NCBI RefSeq assembly: GCF_000764185.1 | Contig: NZ_JQEC01000042.1 | Span: 1-64,000, forward strand | From: Colwellia psychrerythraea | GTDB taxonomy: Bacteria > Pseudomonadota > Gammaproteobacteria > Enterobacterales > Alteromonadaceae | Direction: 5' to 3' | Length of the DNA stretch: 64,000 nucleotides | Shown: in pieces, positions 54,439 to 62,968 of the stretch | How positions within the stretch are numbered: the stretch's first letter is position 1 | Layout: each line of letters opens with the position of its first letter | Position numbers and translations under genes: made by a program | Notes under the pieces: generated by a model | Databases searched by the model: none | What the model saw: the letters and a program-made list of their open reading frames with translations, nothing else | What the model was told of the DNA's origin: nothing

Positions 54439-55863
54439 CTAAAAACCAAACAGGCTTACTGCAAAAAACTTAGTTGCCACAGTATTAATAAAAATAAGTA
54501 AAACAATGGCAGGAATAAAAGTACCAAGTGAGAAGTTAATATATTTTTCCACCCAAGATCCCTTATAGTTTTCATTGCCAATACTAAGCTCTTCTGACAA
54601 TTGTTTCTTCTTCCAACGATAACTAACAAACACACACACTAAAAAGCCATTAAGCGGTAAAATAGTATCGTAGAAAACATCATAAACAATATCAAAAAAT
54701 GACTTTGTGCCGCCAGCATATGAGGTAAACTCAGTAAAAAATGACACCATACCAAAAGACGCCATAGCAAATAAAGTTAAGATACCAGCCGTAACGGTTA
54801 AATAACCTAACGCTTTTTTACGGCTTTGTTTTTTCTCGGTAACTAAATATGAGACTGGCACTTCTATAATAGAAACCAATGATGTAATTGCGGCAAAGAA
54901 TACCAATAAGAAAAAGAAAGCGGCTACGGCACTAGCACCAACATAACCTAATGAGGTTTGCAGCGCTAAAAATATTTTAGGCAAAAAAGTAAAAATTAAT
55001 GATACTGAGCTGTCACTTAGCTCAGCAGGGTTAATTTCAGGATTAAATGAAAATACCGCCGGCAAAATCATCAAACCCGCAATAAACGCTACACTAGTAT
55101 CAGTTATCGCAACTAATTTTGCTGAATTGGGAATATTAGTTTGCTTGTCAATATACGAACCATAGGTTAATAAAATCCCCATACCTAAAGACAATGAAAA
55201 AAATGCTTGTGATAAAGCACCATTTACAACGCTTGGCGTTATTTTTGTAATATCGGGCACTAAGAAAAAAGTCACTCCGGCCATAGCATTATCGAGAGTT
55301 AATACAAAAGCAACCATGATAATAAGCATAACCAACAGAGCCGGCATCAATATTTTAGCAGCTTTTTCAATACCGTCTTTTACCCCTGCCGCCAAAATAA
55401 AACTAACAATACCTGCGACAACCACTAGTGCAAGGTACAAATATGGGCTGTTAATAAACTCGCCAAAGCCAGCACCACTGGCTAGGTAATCTAAATTGCC
55501 GGTTACTGTTAACGTTATATAACCAAATATCCACACTGTGATAACCATATAAAATACAGCAATCATAAAAGGAGTTAACACACCTAGAAAGCCCGCAGCA
55601 CCCCAAATTTTATTGCCTTGGCTTAGTTTTTTAAATGCACCTACCGGCTCTTTAGCGGTATTACGGCCAACGGCCATTTCAGCGATCATTACAGGTAAAC
55701 AAATTAAAAAAACAAACAGTGCATACATTAACAAAAAGGCACCACCACCATTCTTAGCGGCATTAACCGGAAAGCCAACTAAATTACCAATGCCTACAGC
55801 TGAGCCTGCAGCGGCTAATATAAAGCCAATTCGTGAGCTAAAGTGCTCTCTTGAAGCCGACAT
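54439..55863 (-). CDS. Sodium-dependent transporter of the SNF (NSS) family
   Basis: A 474-residue integral membrane symporter with about eleven or twelve transmembrane helices. The family signature 'SRIGFILAAAGSAVGIGNLV' is followed by 'FPVNAAKNGGGAFLLMYALF', the substrate/sodium-binding region of helix 1. Helix 6 contains 'ALSQAFFSLSLGMGILLTYG'. The family moves amino acids, amines or osmolytes with sodium ions. The substrate cannot be assigned. It is alone on the minus strand. Confidence 0.94.
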   Translation of the reverse strand: MSASREHFSSRIGFILAAAGSAVGIGNLVGFPVNAAKNGGGAFLLMYALFVFLICLPVMIAEMAVGRNTAKEPVGAFKKLSQGNKIWGAAGFLGVLTPFMIAVFYMVITVWIFGYITLTVTGNLDYLASGAGFGEFINSPYLYLALVVVAGIVSFILAAGVKDGIEKAAKILMPALLVMLIIMVAFVLTLDNAMAGVTFFLVPDITKITPSVVNGALSQAFFSLSLGMGILLTYGSYIDKQTNIPNSAKLVAITDTSVAFIAGLMILPAVFSFNPEINPAELSDSSVSLIFTFLPKIFLALQTSLGYVGASAVAAFFFLLVFFAAITSLVSIIEVPVSYLVTEKKQSRKKALGYLTVTAGILTLFAMASFGMVSFFTEFTSYAGGTKSFFDIVYDVFYDTILPLNGFLVCVFVSYRWKKKQLSEELSIGNENYKGSWVEKYINFSLGTFIPAIVLLIFINTVATKFFAVSLFGF

Positions 55864-56113
55864 ATTTATCCTTTTTTATAATTATTATGGAGAGTTCTGA
55901 TATAATTTAACTAATGATGCTAACAAGCTTTTCTTACTTTGTCTTGTTTTTAACCAAGCTTTGCTTTTACCAAAAAGGTAGTAAAGTGGTACTGTGTATA
56001 CTCTTGATTACGGACGCAAGTAAAACAGCTCATTTTTTGATTTTTATACAGTTAAAGTATGCTCTTTTAGAAAATAGCCCATACGTTAACTGCAGTTATA
56101 GGTCAGTTTCTTG

Positions 56114-57019
56114 ATGAAAAAACCGATAATTTTTATCACTTTTATATATCTTTGTGGCTATTGCGCTAATAGCGATGCACAAAATAAAATCCACTGGTTC
56201 AGTAATAATGAAAAAGATGCTGTTGAATTAATCAAACCCATGTCTGTTGCTATATCAACAGTAACGGACACCACACGTTTATTAATGGCAGCCTTACCCC
56301 AATACCAATTCAACATTGAATTTGCTCACAGCCCAAGCATAGGGCGTTTATTAAAAAAGCTGCCCAACAGCTGCGCGCCCAATAGAGTGAAAACCCCTGA
56401 ACGCTTAAAAGAGAATACCTATAGTTTACCGCTTAATATTGCCCTGAATTTACGTTTGTATTATCGAGCAGACACAACACTTAAAGCATTAATATCAGGT
56501 GCTATTAATAATGAGCAGCAGTTAATATCAATCGCCTCATTATTTACCGGTAAATCAACTTCCACCTTAGGCATTGATGATGGTCGTTCATTGGGTATTT
56601 TCTTAGATGCGCAAATCTCGTCATTAGAAAAACACAATCTAATAATAAGAAGTGGCGGTGAGTCCACCACGTCACTCGTTAAAATGCTGTCAAAAAATCG
56701 CATCGACTACATCATTGATTATCCCATTAGCGTTAATCAAGCATTAAATATAATACCAACAGACGTAGCGTTAAAGTCATTAGAAATCGCAGGTTCTCCC
56801 GATTATATCGTCGGTTATGTTGCTTGTAGTAAAGACAGCATAGGACAAGAGATCATTAAAGATATTAATAATGCATTACAAAAGTTATATCGAAGCTATG
56901 ATTTTTATCAGGCCCATACACGATATCTAGATAAAGCTGATTTAGCTGATTTTAATCAAGCATATCAAACAATATTTAAAGTTGATATTCCATTAAAAAC
57001 GGTTGATTCAACTTTGTGA
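56114..57019 (+). CDS. Periplasmic solute-binding-like protein (TIGR02285/SBP-3 type)
   Basis: About 301 residues with a signal peptide ('IIFITFIYLCGYCANSDAQ'). The body resembles the TIGR02285-type family related to amino-acid-binding proteins ('CAPNRVKTPERLKENTYSL', 'SIASLFTGKSTSTLGIDDGR'). No transporter genes adjoin it, so it may be a sensor or orphan binding protein, as common in marine Gammaproteobacteria. The ATG at 56114 is chosen over a TTG at 56111. The 247 bp upstream hold no other convincing gene. Confidence 0.75.
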   Translation: MKKPIIFITFIYLCGYCANSDAQNKIHWFSNNEKDAVELIKPMSVAISTVTDTTRLLMAALPQYQFNIEFAHSPSIGRLLKKLPNSCAPNRVKTPERLKENTYSLPLNIALNLRLYYRADTTLKALISGAINNEQQLISIASLFTGKSTSTLGIDDGRSLGIFLDAQISSLEKHNLIIRSGGESTTSLVKMLSKNRIDYIIDYPISVNQALNIIPTDVALKSLEIAGSPDYIVGYVACSKDSIGQEIIKDINNALQKLYRSYDFYQAHTRYLDKADLADFNQAYQTIFKVDIPLKTVDSTL

Positions 57020-57178
57020 TTTTAGAAAGAAAATATCATTAGCGCCCATTATGTTAGCACTAATGAAAGCTGAGTTATTTAACCTGGCCTCTGGATAACA
57101 ATCAACTTATACCTAAGAAAAACAATACGTTAATATCACTTAACAATGGAACACACCGGATTAAATAGCGATATATGT

Positions 57179-57231
57179 TATCAATCTTTCAATTATTCGA
57201 CTATCAAGGCAAAACGTTTATGAATAACGGG
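57179..57231 (+). repeat. Dispersed intergenic repeat, copy B
   Basis: Matches the reverse complement of 40481-40534 at about 89% identity. It ends 4 bp before the stop codon of the HDOD gene on the other strand, so on the minus strand it starts immediately after that gene. Confidence 0.8.
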
Positions 57232-57235
57232 GGAT

Positions 57236-58078
57236 TTATTTAGAAAATAGTTTAGGGTTCATAATCGACAATATAGATGTCGCCTCTGTACTAGCAAAAT
57301 CAGCGGCTTGCACTAGATCATCAGATGATAAACCCAATGGCCGGCATAAAGATTCATCAATAACATCTTCATATGAGAACTCTTCGCTGTCGCTATCAAT
57401 AAGTGCCAACCGTGAAGCTAAATTTAGAATTTTAATATCCTTGTTAATTTCAATAGAAGATGCCGCGTTAAAATGTCGAATCGGTAAAATTATTTTTTCT
57501 GGAATTTGCCAAATTTTCAATAAATCAGCTGAAATATCTGTGTAGGTATAACCTAAAGCCTGTTCTTGTAATTGCCAAGGCAGCTGGTTTTTATCGTACT
57601 GCTCACAACGCTGCGCAAGTTCAGGGTTTATTTTCGCCACAAGCAATTCACCAAAGTTCTGTAATAAGCCAGCAATGAATAACCGTTCAATGTCTCGAAT
57701 GCCTGCACTAATAGCCAGATTTTTAGAAGCTAAACCACAAAATACACTCATACGCCAAAAGCGCTTTAAGTCGATGGCTTGGTTTTCAAAATGTTTAAAA
57801 GCAGAAGCCGCAACATCAACCAACATCATGTTATAAATGGCCTGTGTGCCTATGATAGTAATCGCACGTGAGATGGTACTAATTTCGCCAGGAAAACTAT
57901 AAATGGCACTGTTAGCTATTTGCAACAAACGCGAAGTCATTGATGGGTCAATACCAATCACATCAGCAAAATCTGAAATCTCAGAGTTTTCATTTGCCAT
58001 TAACGCCTTAACTTTAAAACAGGCGTCTGGTAAGGCAAACGAGCCATTAGCTTGCAATGCATAATCATGTGCGTTCAT
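57236..58078 (-). CDS. HDOD domain protein (paralogue 2)
   Basis: A 280-residue single-domain HDOD protein. It shares length and motif layout with the 48256-49107 gene: 'VIGIDPSMTSRLLQIANSAI', 'ISTISRAITIIGTQAIYNMM' and 'LFIAGLLQNFGELLVAKI'. Sequence divergence between the two is considerable, so the duplication is not recent. Role unknown; probably regulatory. It is separated from the Lrp gene by 195 bp. Confidence 0.92.
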   Translation of the reverse strand: MNAHDYALQANGSFALPDACFKVKALMANENSEISDFADVIGIDPSMTSRLLQIANSAIYSFPGEISTISRAITIIGTQAIYNMMLVDVAASAFKHFENQAIDLKRFWRMSVFCGLASKNLAISAGIRDIERLFIAGLLQNFGELLVAKINPELAQRCEQYDKNQLPWQLQEQALGYTYTDISADLLKIWQIPEKIILPIRHFNAASSIEINKDIKILNLASRLALIDSDSEEFSYEDVIDESLCRPLGLSSDDLVQAADFASTEATSILSIMNPKLFSK

Positions 58079-58273
58079 AGTTATCCTTTTAATAAGCGCT
58101 TAAATGAAATTCACCTAAATATAAGTCCCTTAAATATATAGCAAAACTTAAGCCAGTTAACAATGTTGATTTCTTCAGCTGAGTCCCTCGATGGGTGACT
58201 AGTATTAATGACTAATTGAACAAGCAGAGTTAAATATAACATTCAACATTCAACAAATAACGCTTAAATGTCA

Positions 58274-58750
58274 TTAATCTAACGGCACACCGCTGTCTTC
58301 CTTAATATTTTCAGTGACCATGTAAGTACTCGTCTGTGCAATTGCAGGCAGGGCACCAATTTTTTCTAATACCAAACGATAACTTTCCATATTAGCAAAA
58401 CGTATTTTTAACAAATAATCATAACCACCAGCGATTAAGTTACACTCAACCACTTCCTTTATATTAACCACTTCCTTTTTAAACAACTTAAATGTATCCG
58501 ACGTTGTTCTATTCAAGGTCACCTGTACAAAAGCAGTCATACCAAGATTTAGCTTACTGGCATTTAAAAAGGCACCATAGCGCTTTATATAACCGTCTTT
58601 TTCTAAGCGCCTTACTCTATCCAAGCAAGGGCTTGCACTTAAGTTAACCTTTTGTGCGAGATCAACATTTGATATTCTACCATCGCCTTGTAGAGTAGAT
58701 AAAATAACGAGATCAATACGATCTAAGGGCTTTGTTTTGTTATTATTCAT
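58274..58750 (-). CDS. Lrp/AsnC family transcriptional regulator, probable regulator of putA
   Basis: A 158-residue regulator: N-terminal helix-turn-helix ('LDRIDLVILSTLQGDGRISN', 'LAQKVNLSASPCLDRVRRLE') and C-terminal RAM ligand-binding domain ('EVVECNLIAGGYDYLLKIRF'). It lies just downstream of putA on the same strand but behind a strong terminator, so it probably has its own promoter in 58751-58815. Lrp-type regulators adjacent to putA activate proline catabolism in several Proteobacteria, and this PutA lacks its own DNA-binding domain, which favours that role here. The link is inferred. Confidence 0.9.
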   Translation of the reverse strand: MNNNKTKPLDRIDLVILSTLQGDGRISNVDLAQKVNLSASPCLDRVRRLEKDGYIKRYGAFLNASKLNLGMTAFVQVTLNRTTSDTFKLFKKEVVNIKEVVECNLIAGGYDYLLKIRFANMESYRLVLEKIGALPAIAQTSTYMVTENIKEDSGVPLD

Positions 58751-58815
58751 ATCAGCACTACTTAATAGGGGGGTTCAGCAATATTGCCATAGTAACATTA
58801 GCAAAAGAAGTTAAA

Positions 58816-58854
58816 AAAACGCGAACTTTACTCAATAGTAAAAATTCGCGTTTT
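58816..58854 (-). terminator. Rho-independent terminator of putA
   Basis: AAAACGCGAA (58816-58825) pairs with TTCGCGTTTT (58845-58854), and an inner TTTACT/AGTAAA stem closes a CAAT loop. On the minus strand a run of seven T follows. It lies 34 bp after the putA stop. Confidence 0.92.
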
Positions 58855-58887
58855 ATTTTAAATCTCACAAAAAGGTTAGATTTAAGG

Positions 58888-61800
58888 CTAGTCTTCTTCA
58901 ACCATAGTCATTAATGAGGTGTTACCGCCAGAGGCAGTGGTATCTATACTAATAGTTTTTTCAGTAACTAATCGCTGAATCAAGTTATCAAAATATTCAG
59001 AGCTTATTACCGGTAAAATAGCGCCAACACGTTGAGCTAGTTTTTCACTAACATAATGTTTGCTCTCACATCCACTATCAACAACCACACCTGATAATGC
59101 AGGATGAGCTAACATGGCTTCTAGGTGACATAATTTAGCCACTTGGAATACATCTTTGTTTGCGCCAGTAGCAATGAATTTATCTCTAAATGCCAAAGCT
59201 TCTTGGTAGAATAAATCTGAAACAACTGTGATTACTGTGTTACCTGTCGCCAAAGCAGTAACAATTGATTGTACCCAAAAATGAAAACTAACATTTTTAT
59301 CTGCATAACAAATAATATTGCCACGGTTTTCTAGGTATATTATATTCGACTCACCCGTTGGTCCTGGCAATTGTTTTGGTTTTTTCAAACGCTTTTCAAT
59401 ACTAATAAGCTGCGAGCGTGCCGCTGCTAAGGTATGGTTTAAATCATCGGCCAAATCATCAACAATTTCTACATGAGCTATCTTAGCAAGTAATTGGCGA
59501 ACACATGAAATACGTGTATTCAACTCTGCTGAGCGCCACTCTTTTTCTGCCCAGCTTGCCTTATCCATTAAACGTGTTGCTTCATGGCTTTGCGCTGCAT
59601 CCCCCGACAGAACTGTAACTCTCTCTTCAGGAAAGTTGAATTTCTCAGGAGCTGGAGTCGCTTTTTCTTTAACTAAACGAGTTAAGTAGTTTGGACCACC
59701 TGCTTTAGGACCTGTGCCTGAAAGACCACGGCCACCAAAAGGCTGTACACCAACAATAGCGCCAATCATATTACGGTTGATGTATATGTTACCTGCGCGT
59801 GATAGTTTGGCTAAATCAATAGCTCTGTGCTCTATACGCGTATGAATACCCATAGTTAAGCCAAAACCTGTGCCATTTATTTTATCAACAACACTTTCGA
59901 TTTCTTCACCTTTAAAGCGCACAATATGTACACAAGGACCAAAGACTTCTTTGGTCAACACACTAATGTCATCAATTTCATATAAGCGTGGTGCAAAGAA
60001 GAAGTGACCATCTTCATCAACTACTTCATCTGAAAATTCACATTGATATAATAATTTACCGTGTGACTTCATATAATCAGCATGAGCATTTAAGGCATCA
60101 AGTGCTTTTTGATCGATAACCGGACCCACATCGGTGCTTAATTTAGCTGGATTACCAATATGTAATTCAGCTAAGGCACCTTGCAGCATAACAATAACTT
60201 GATCAGCAATATCTTCTTGTAAAAATAATACCCGCAGCGCAGAACAACGTTGACCCGCACTTTGGAAACCCGAAGATATAACATCGTCAACCACTTGCTC
60301 AGGCAGAGCAGTCGAGTCAACTATCATACAATTTTGACCACCAGTTTCAGCAATCAGTGGTACTTGATCACCACCACGTTCAGCTAACGTTTGTGAGATA
60401 TGTGTACCTGTCTCTGTTGAACCGGTGAACATTACCGTTTGCACACGGCTATCTGGAATAATGGTATTACCTACCGCACTACCACGTGCAATCACAGCTT
60501 GTACTACGTTTTCAGGTAAACCAACAGATTTCATTAATTCAATTGTACGTAGCGCAATTAAACCAGTTTGCTCTGCGGGTTTGGCCAATACTGTATTACC
60601 GGTGGCAATTGCTGCAGCAACCTGTCCTAAGAAAATAGCCAGTGGGAAGTTCCATGGGCTAATACATAACACCACACCACGAGCTTCTAATCTGTCATCA
60701 TCACTTAACTCAATTGCCCGGGCTGCGTAGTAACGACAAAAATCAACGGCTTCACGCACTTCATCAATACCATCTTGAGCAACTTTACCCGCTTCTTTGA
60801 TACACAAAGCGATAAGCTCATCCATATGACGCTCTAAAATATCACCGATGCGACAAAGTAACTCAGCACGTTCAACAACGGGTGTTTTCGACCAAGTAGC
60901 AAAAGCTGTTTCAGCCTTATCAATCATCGCCAACATATCATCTTTACTAGCATGTTTATGGAAGCCAATAATTTCACTGCGATTAGCGGGGTTCATTACC
61001 GCATTAGCGCCTTCTGGTAATTCATTTTTGTTTAGTAAATGCGCAACAAACCAAGTATCTAACGAAGCTTTTAGTGGTGTTATGTCATTAATGTCAGTTA
61101 AATCTAAACCTTTTGAATTATCACGTCCTTTTTCAGATTCACCTTTCTCTTCACCACGATAAAGATCAATTGGCATAGTTATTTGATTATTATATTTAAC
61201 TTTTAAGCGCTGAGTTTTTTCTACCGGATCTTCTAATAATGATTCAACCGGTTGGCTTTCATCAACAATGGCATTAACAAATGAAGAGTTAGCGCCATTT
61301 TCTAATAAACGACGAACCAAATAGGCTAGTAAGTCTTCATGTTGCCCAACTGGCGCATAAATTCGACATTGAATGGCTTCATCTTTAACAATTTGATCAT
61401 ACAAAGAATCACCCATGCCATGTAAACATTGGAATTCAAAGCCTGCTTTATCATCACCGGCTAATTCAACAATAGTTGCTGCTGTGTATGCATTATGAGT
61501 TGCGAACTGTGGATAAATACTATCGCGATATTCAAGTAGTTTGTTTGCACAAGCATGATATGAAACATCGGTAGATGACTTACGAGTAAAAACTGGGAAA
61601 TGACTTAAGCCATCTTTTTGAGAATTTTTAATCTCAGTATCCCAATAAGCACCTTTTACTAAACGCACCATCATTTTTCTGTTTGTACGTAATGTTAAGT
61701 CACGTATCCAATCAACAACAAAAATCGCACGTTTTTGATAAGCTTGTAGCGCTAAACCAAATCCTTGCCAATCACCAAGGTCGCTATCACTAAATACCGC

Positions 61801-62727
61801 CTCAATTACATCTAATGATAGTTCTAAACGTTCAGATTCTTCAGCATCAACGGTCAAACCTATGTTGTACTGCTTAGCTTGTAAACAAAGTGCTTTTAAC
61901 TTAGGCACCAATTCTTCCATTATCCGACCTTGATGAGAAAACTCATAACGAGGATGAATAGCAGATAATTTAATGGAAATACCCGGCACTTTACGTGGAT
62001 CGTTCTTACCTGATGCTACGGCAACTTCACCGATAGCGGTAATAGCATCTTGATAGGCTACCAGATACTTATTTGCATCTGGCATGGTGCGTGCGCCTTC
62101 ACCCAGCATATCGTATGAATATACATAACCTTGTTGCTCTTTGGTCGCCGCACGTACGGTCGCCGCTTTAATGGTTTCGCCCATAACAAACTGCTTGCCC
62201 ATGATTTTCATGGCATAGTTCATTGATTTACGAATAACCGGCTCACCTAAACGGCCGATGGTTTTTTTCAATAAACCAAAATGATCTTTTTTACGTTTAT
62301 CGGCGTAATCAACCATAGAGCCAGTCAGCAATAGACCCCATGACGAGGCGTTCACAAATATAGAGTCGCTGGCACCTAAATGAGAACTCCATTGTCCTTG
62401 GGAGATTTTGTCACGAATAAGCTCATCTTGGGTGTGCTTGTCTGGTACACGTAATAATGCTTCGGCTAAACACATTAATACCACTCCTTCTTCTGAAGAA
62501 AGTGAATATTCATTTAGCAGTGCATCAATAGCGCCATTACCTTCTTGATCTTGACGTATTTGTAAGACCATTTTACGGGCACGTTCCCAAGCACGACTTC
62601 GTGCACTAACGTTTACTTCCGCTTCAGGTAAGATATGGTCAACAGCAACATTCTCGTCAATACGATAGAATTCACGAATTTTTTGTCTTATTGGGCAATC
62701 AGTGATTAGTGAACCAGTAAAAAGCAT
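58888..62727 (-). CDS. putA: Bifunctional proline dehydrogenase / P5C dehydrogenase PutA
   Basis: Oxidises proline to glutamate in two steps on one protein: FAD-linked proline dehydrogenase, then NAD-linked pyrroline-5-carboxylate dehydrogenase. The PRODH barrel (about residues 170-520) shows 'SIKLSAIHPRYEFS', 'LTVDAEESERLELSLD' and 'FECLHGMGDSLYD' type blocks. The ALDH domain (about 560-1060) shows 'ISPWNFPLAIFLGQVAAA', 'AETGGQNCMIVDSTALP' and the catalytic Cys in 'SAGQRCSALRVLF'. A C-terminal ALDH-like extension follows. The N-terminal ribbon-helix-helix DNA-binding domain of E. coli PutA is absent. The ATG at 62727 has GAGGA 8 nt upstream; a start at 62778 is the alternative. Confidence 0.97.
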   Translation of the reverse strand: MLFTGSLITDCPIRQKIREFYRIDENVAVDHILPEAEVNVSARSRAWERARKMVLQIRQDQEGNGAIDALLNEYSLSSEEGVVLMCLAEALLRVPDKHTQDELIRDKISQGQWSSHLGASDSIFVNASSWGLLLTGSMVDYADKRKKDHFGLLKKTIGRLGEPVIRKSMNYAMKIMGKQFVMGETIKAATVRAATKEQQGYVYSYDMLGEGARTMPDANKYLVAYQDAITAIGEVAVASGKNDPRKVPGISIKLSAIHPRYEFSHQGRIMEELVPKLKALCLQAKQYNIGLTVDAEESERLELSLDVIEAVFSDSDLGDWQGFGLALQAYQKRAIFVVDWIRDLTLRTNRKMMVRLVKGAYWDTEIKNSQKDGLSHFPVFTRKSSTDVSYHACANKLLEYRDSIYPQFATHNAYTAATIVELAGDDKAGFEFQCLHGMGDSLYDQIVKDEAIQCRIYAPVGQHEDLLAYLVRRLLENGANSSFVNAIVDESQPVESLLEDPVEKTQRLKVKYNNQITMPIDLYRGEEKGESEKGRDNSKGLDLTDINDITPLKASLDTWFVAHLLNKNELPEGANAVMNPANRSEIIGFHKHASKDDMLAMIDKAETAFATWSKTPVVERAELLCRIGDILERHMDELIALCIKEAGKVAQDGIDEVREAVDFCRYYAARAIELSDDDRLEARGVVLCISPWNFPLAIFLGQVAAAIATGNTVLAKPAEQTGLIALRTIELMKSVGLPENVVQAVIARGSAVGNTIIPDSRVQTVMFTGSTETGTHISQTLAERGGDQVPLIAETGGQNCMIVDSTALPEQVVDDVISSGFQSAGQRCSALRVLFLQEDIADQVIVMLQGALAELHIGNPAKLSTDVGPVIDQKALDALNAHADYMKSHGKLLYQCEFSDEVVDEDGHFFFAPRLYEIDDISVLTKEVFGPCVHIVRFKGEEIESVVDKINGTGFGLTMGIHTRIEHRAIDLAKLSRAGNIYINRNMIGAIVGVQPFGGRGLSGTGPKAGGPNYLTRLVKEKATPAPEKFNFPEERVTVLSGDAAQSHEATRLMDKASWAEKEWRSAELNTRISCVRQLLAKIAHVEIVDDLADDLNHTLAAARSQLISIEKRLKKPKQLPGPTGESNIIYLENRGNIICYADKNVSFHFWVQSIVTALATGNTVITVVSDLFYQEALAFRDKFIATGANKDVFQVAKLCHLEAMLAHPALSGVVVDSGCESKHYVSEKLAQRVGAILPVISSEYFDNLIQRLVTEKTISIDTTASGGNTSLMTMVEED

Positions 62728-62968
62728 AACGTTTTCCTCAAATGCAAGCAGGTTAAATCCTGCTTTAGTTATAGTCATTATTCCTGCTAATAAAAGCTTT
62801 CATAGCGACAAACAAAATAAATTTAATATGTGCATTGTAGGAGGGCAACCACAGAATGTGCTGGTTATTTTCGGCATTTTCCGAAGAATTATAGGGTGAA
62901 AAACTTAATTGGCAGTATCATCTACTGAAAATCTTTGTTCTATACTTTCATCATAGAAAGCCAAAGTT

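Noticed and set aside
55914..56114. 66-codon plus-strand frame between the SNF transporter and the solute-binding-like gene
   Set aside because: Hydrophobic but with no ribosome binding site or family signature, and it runs into the next start; likely chance in AT-rich spacer.
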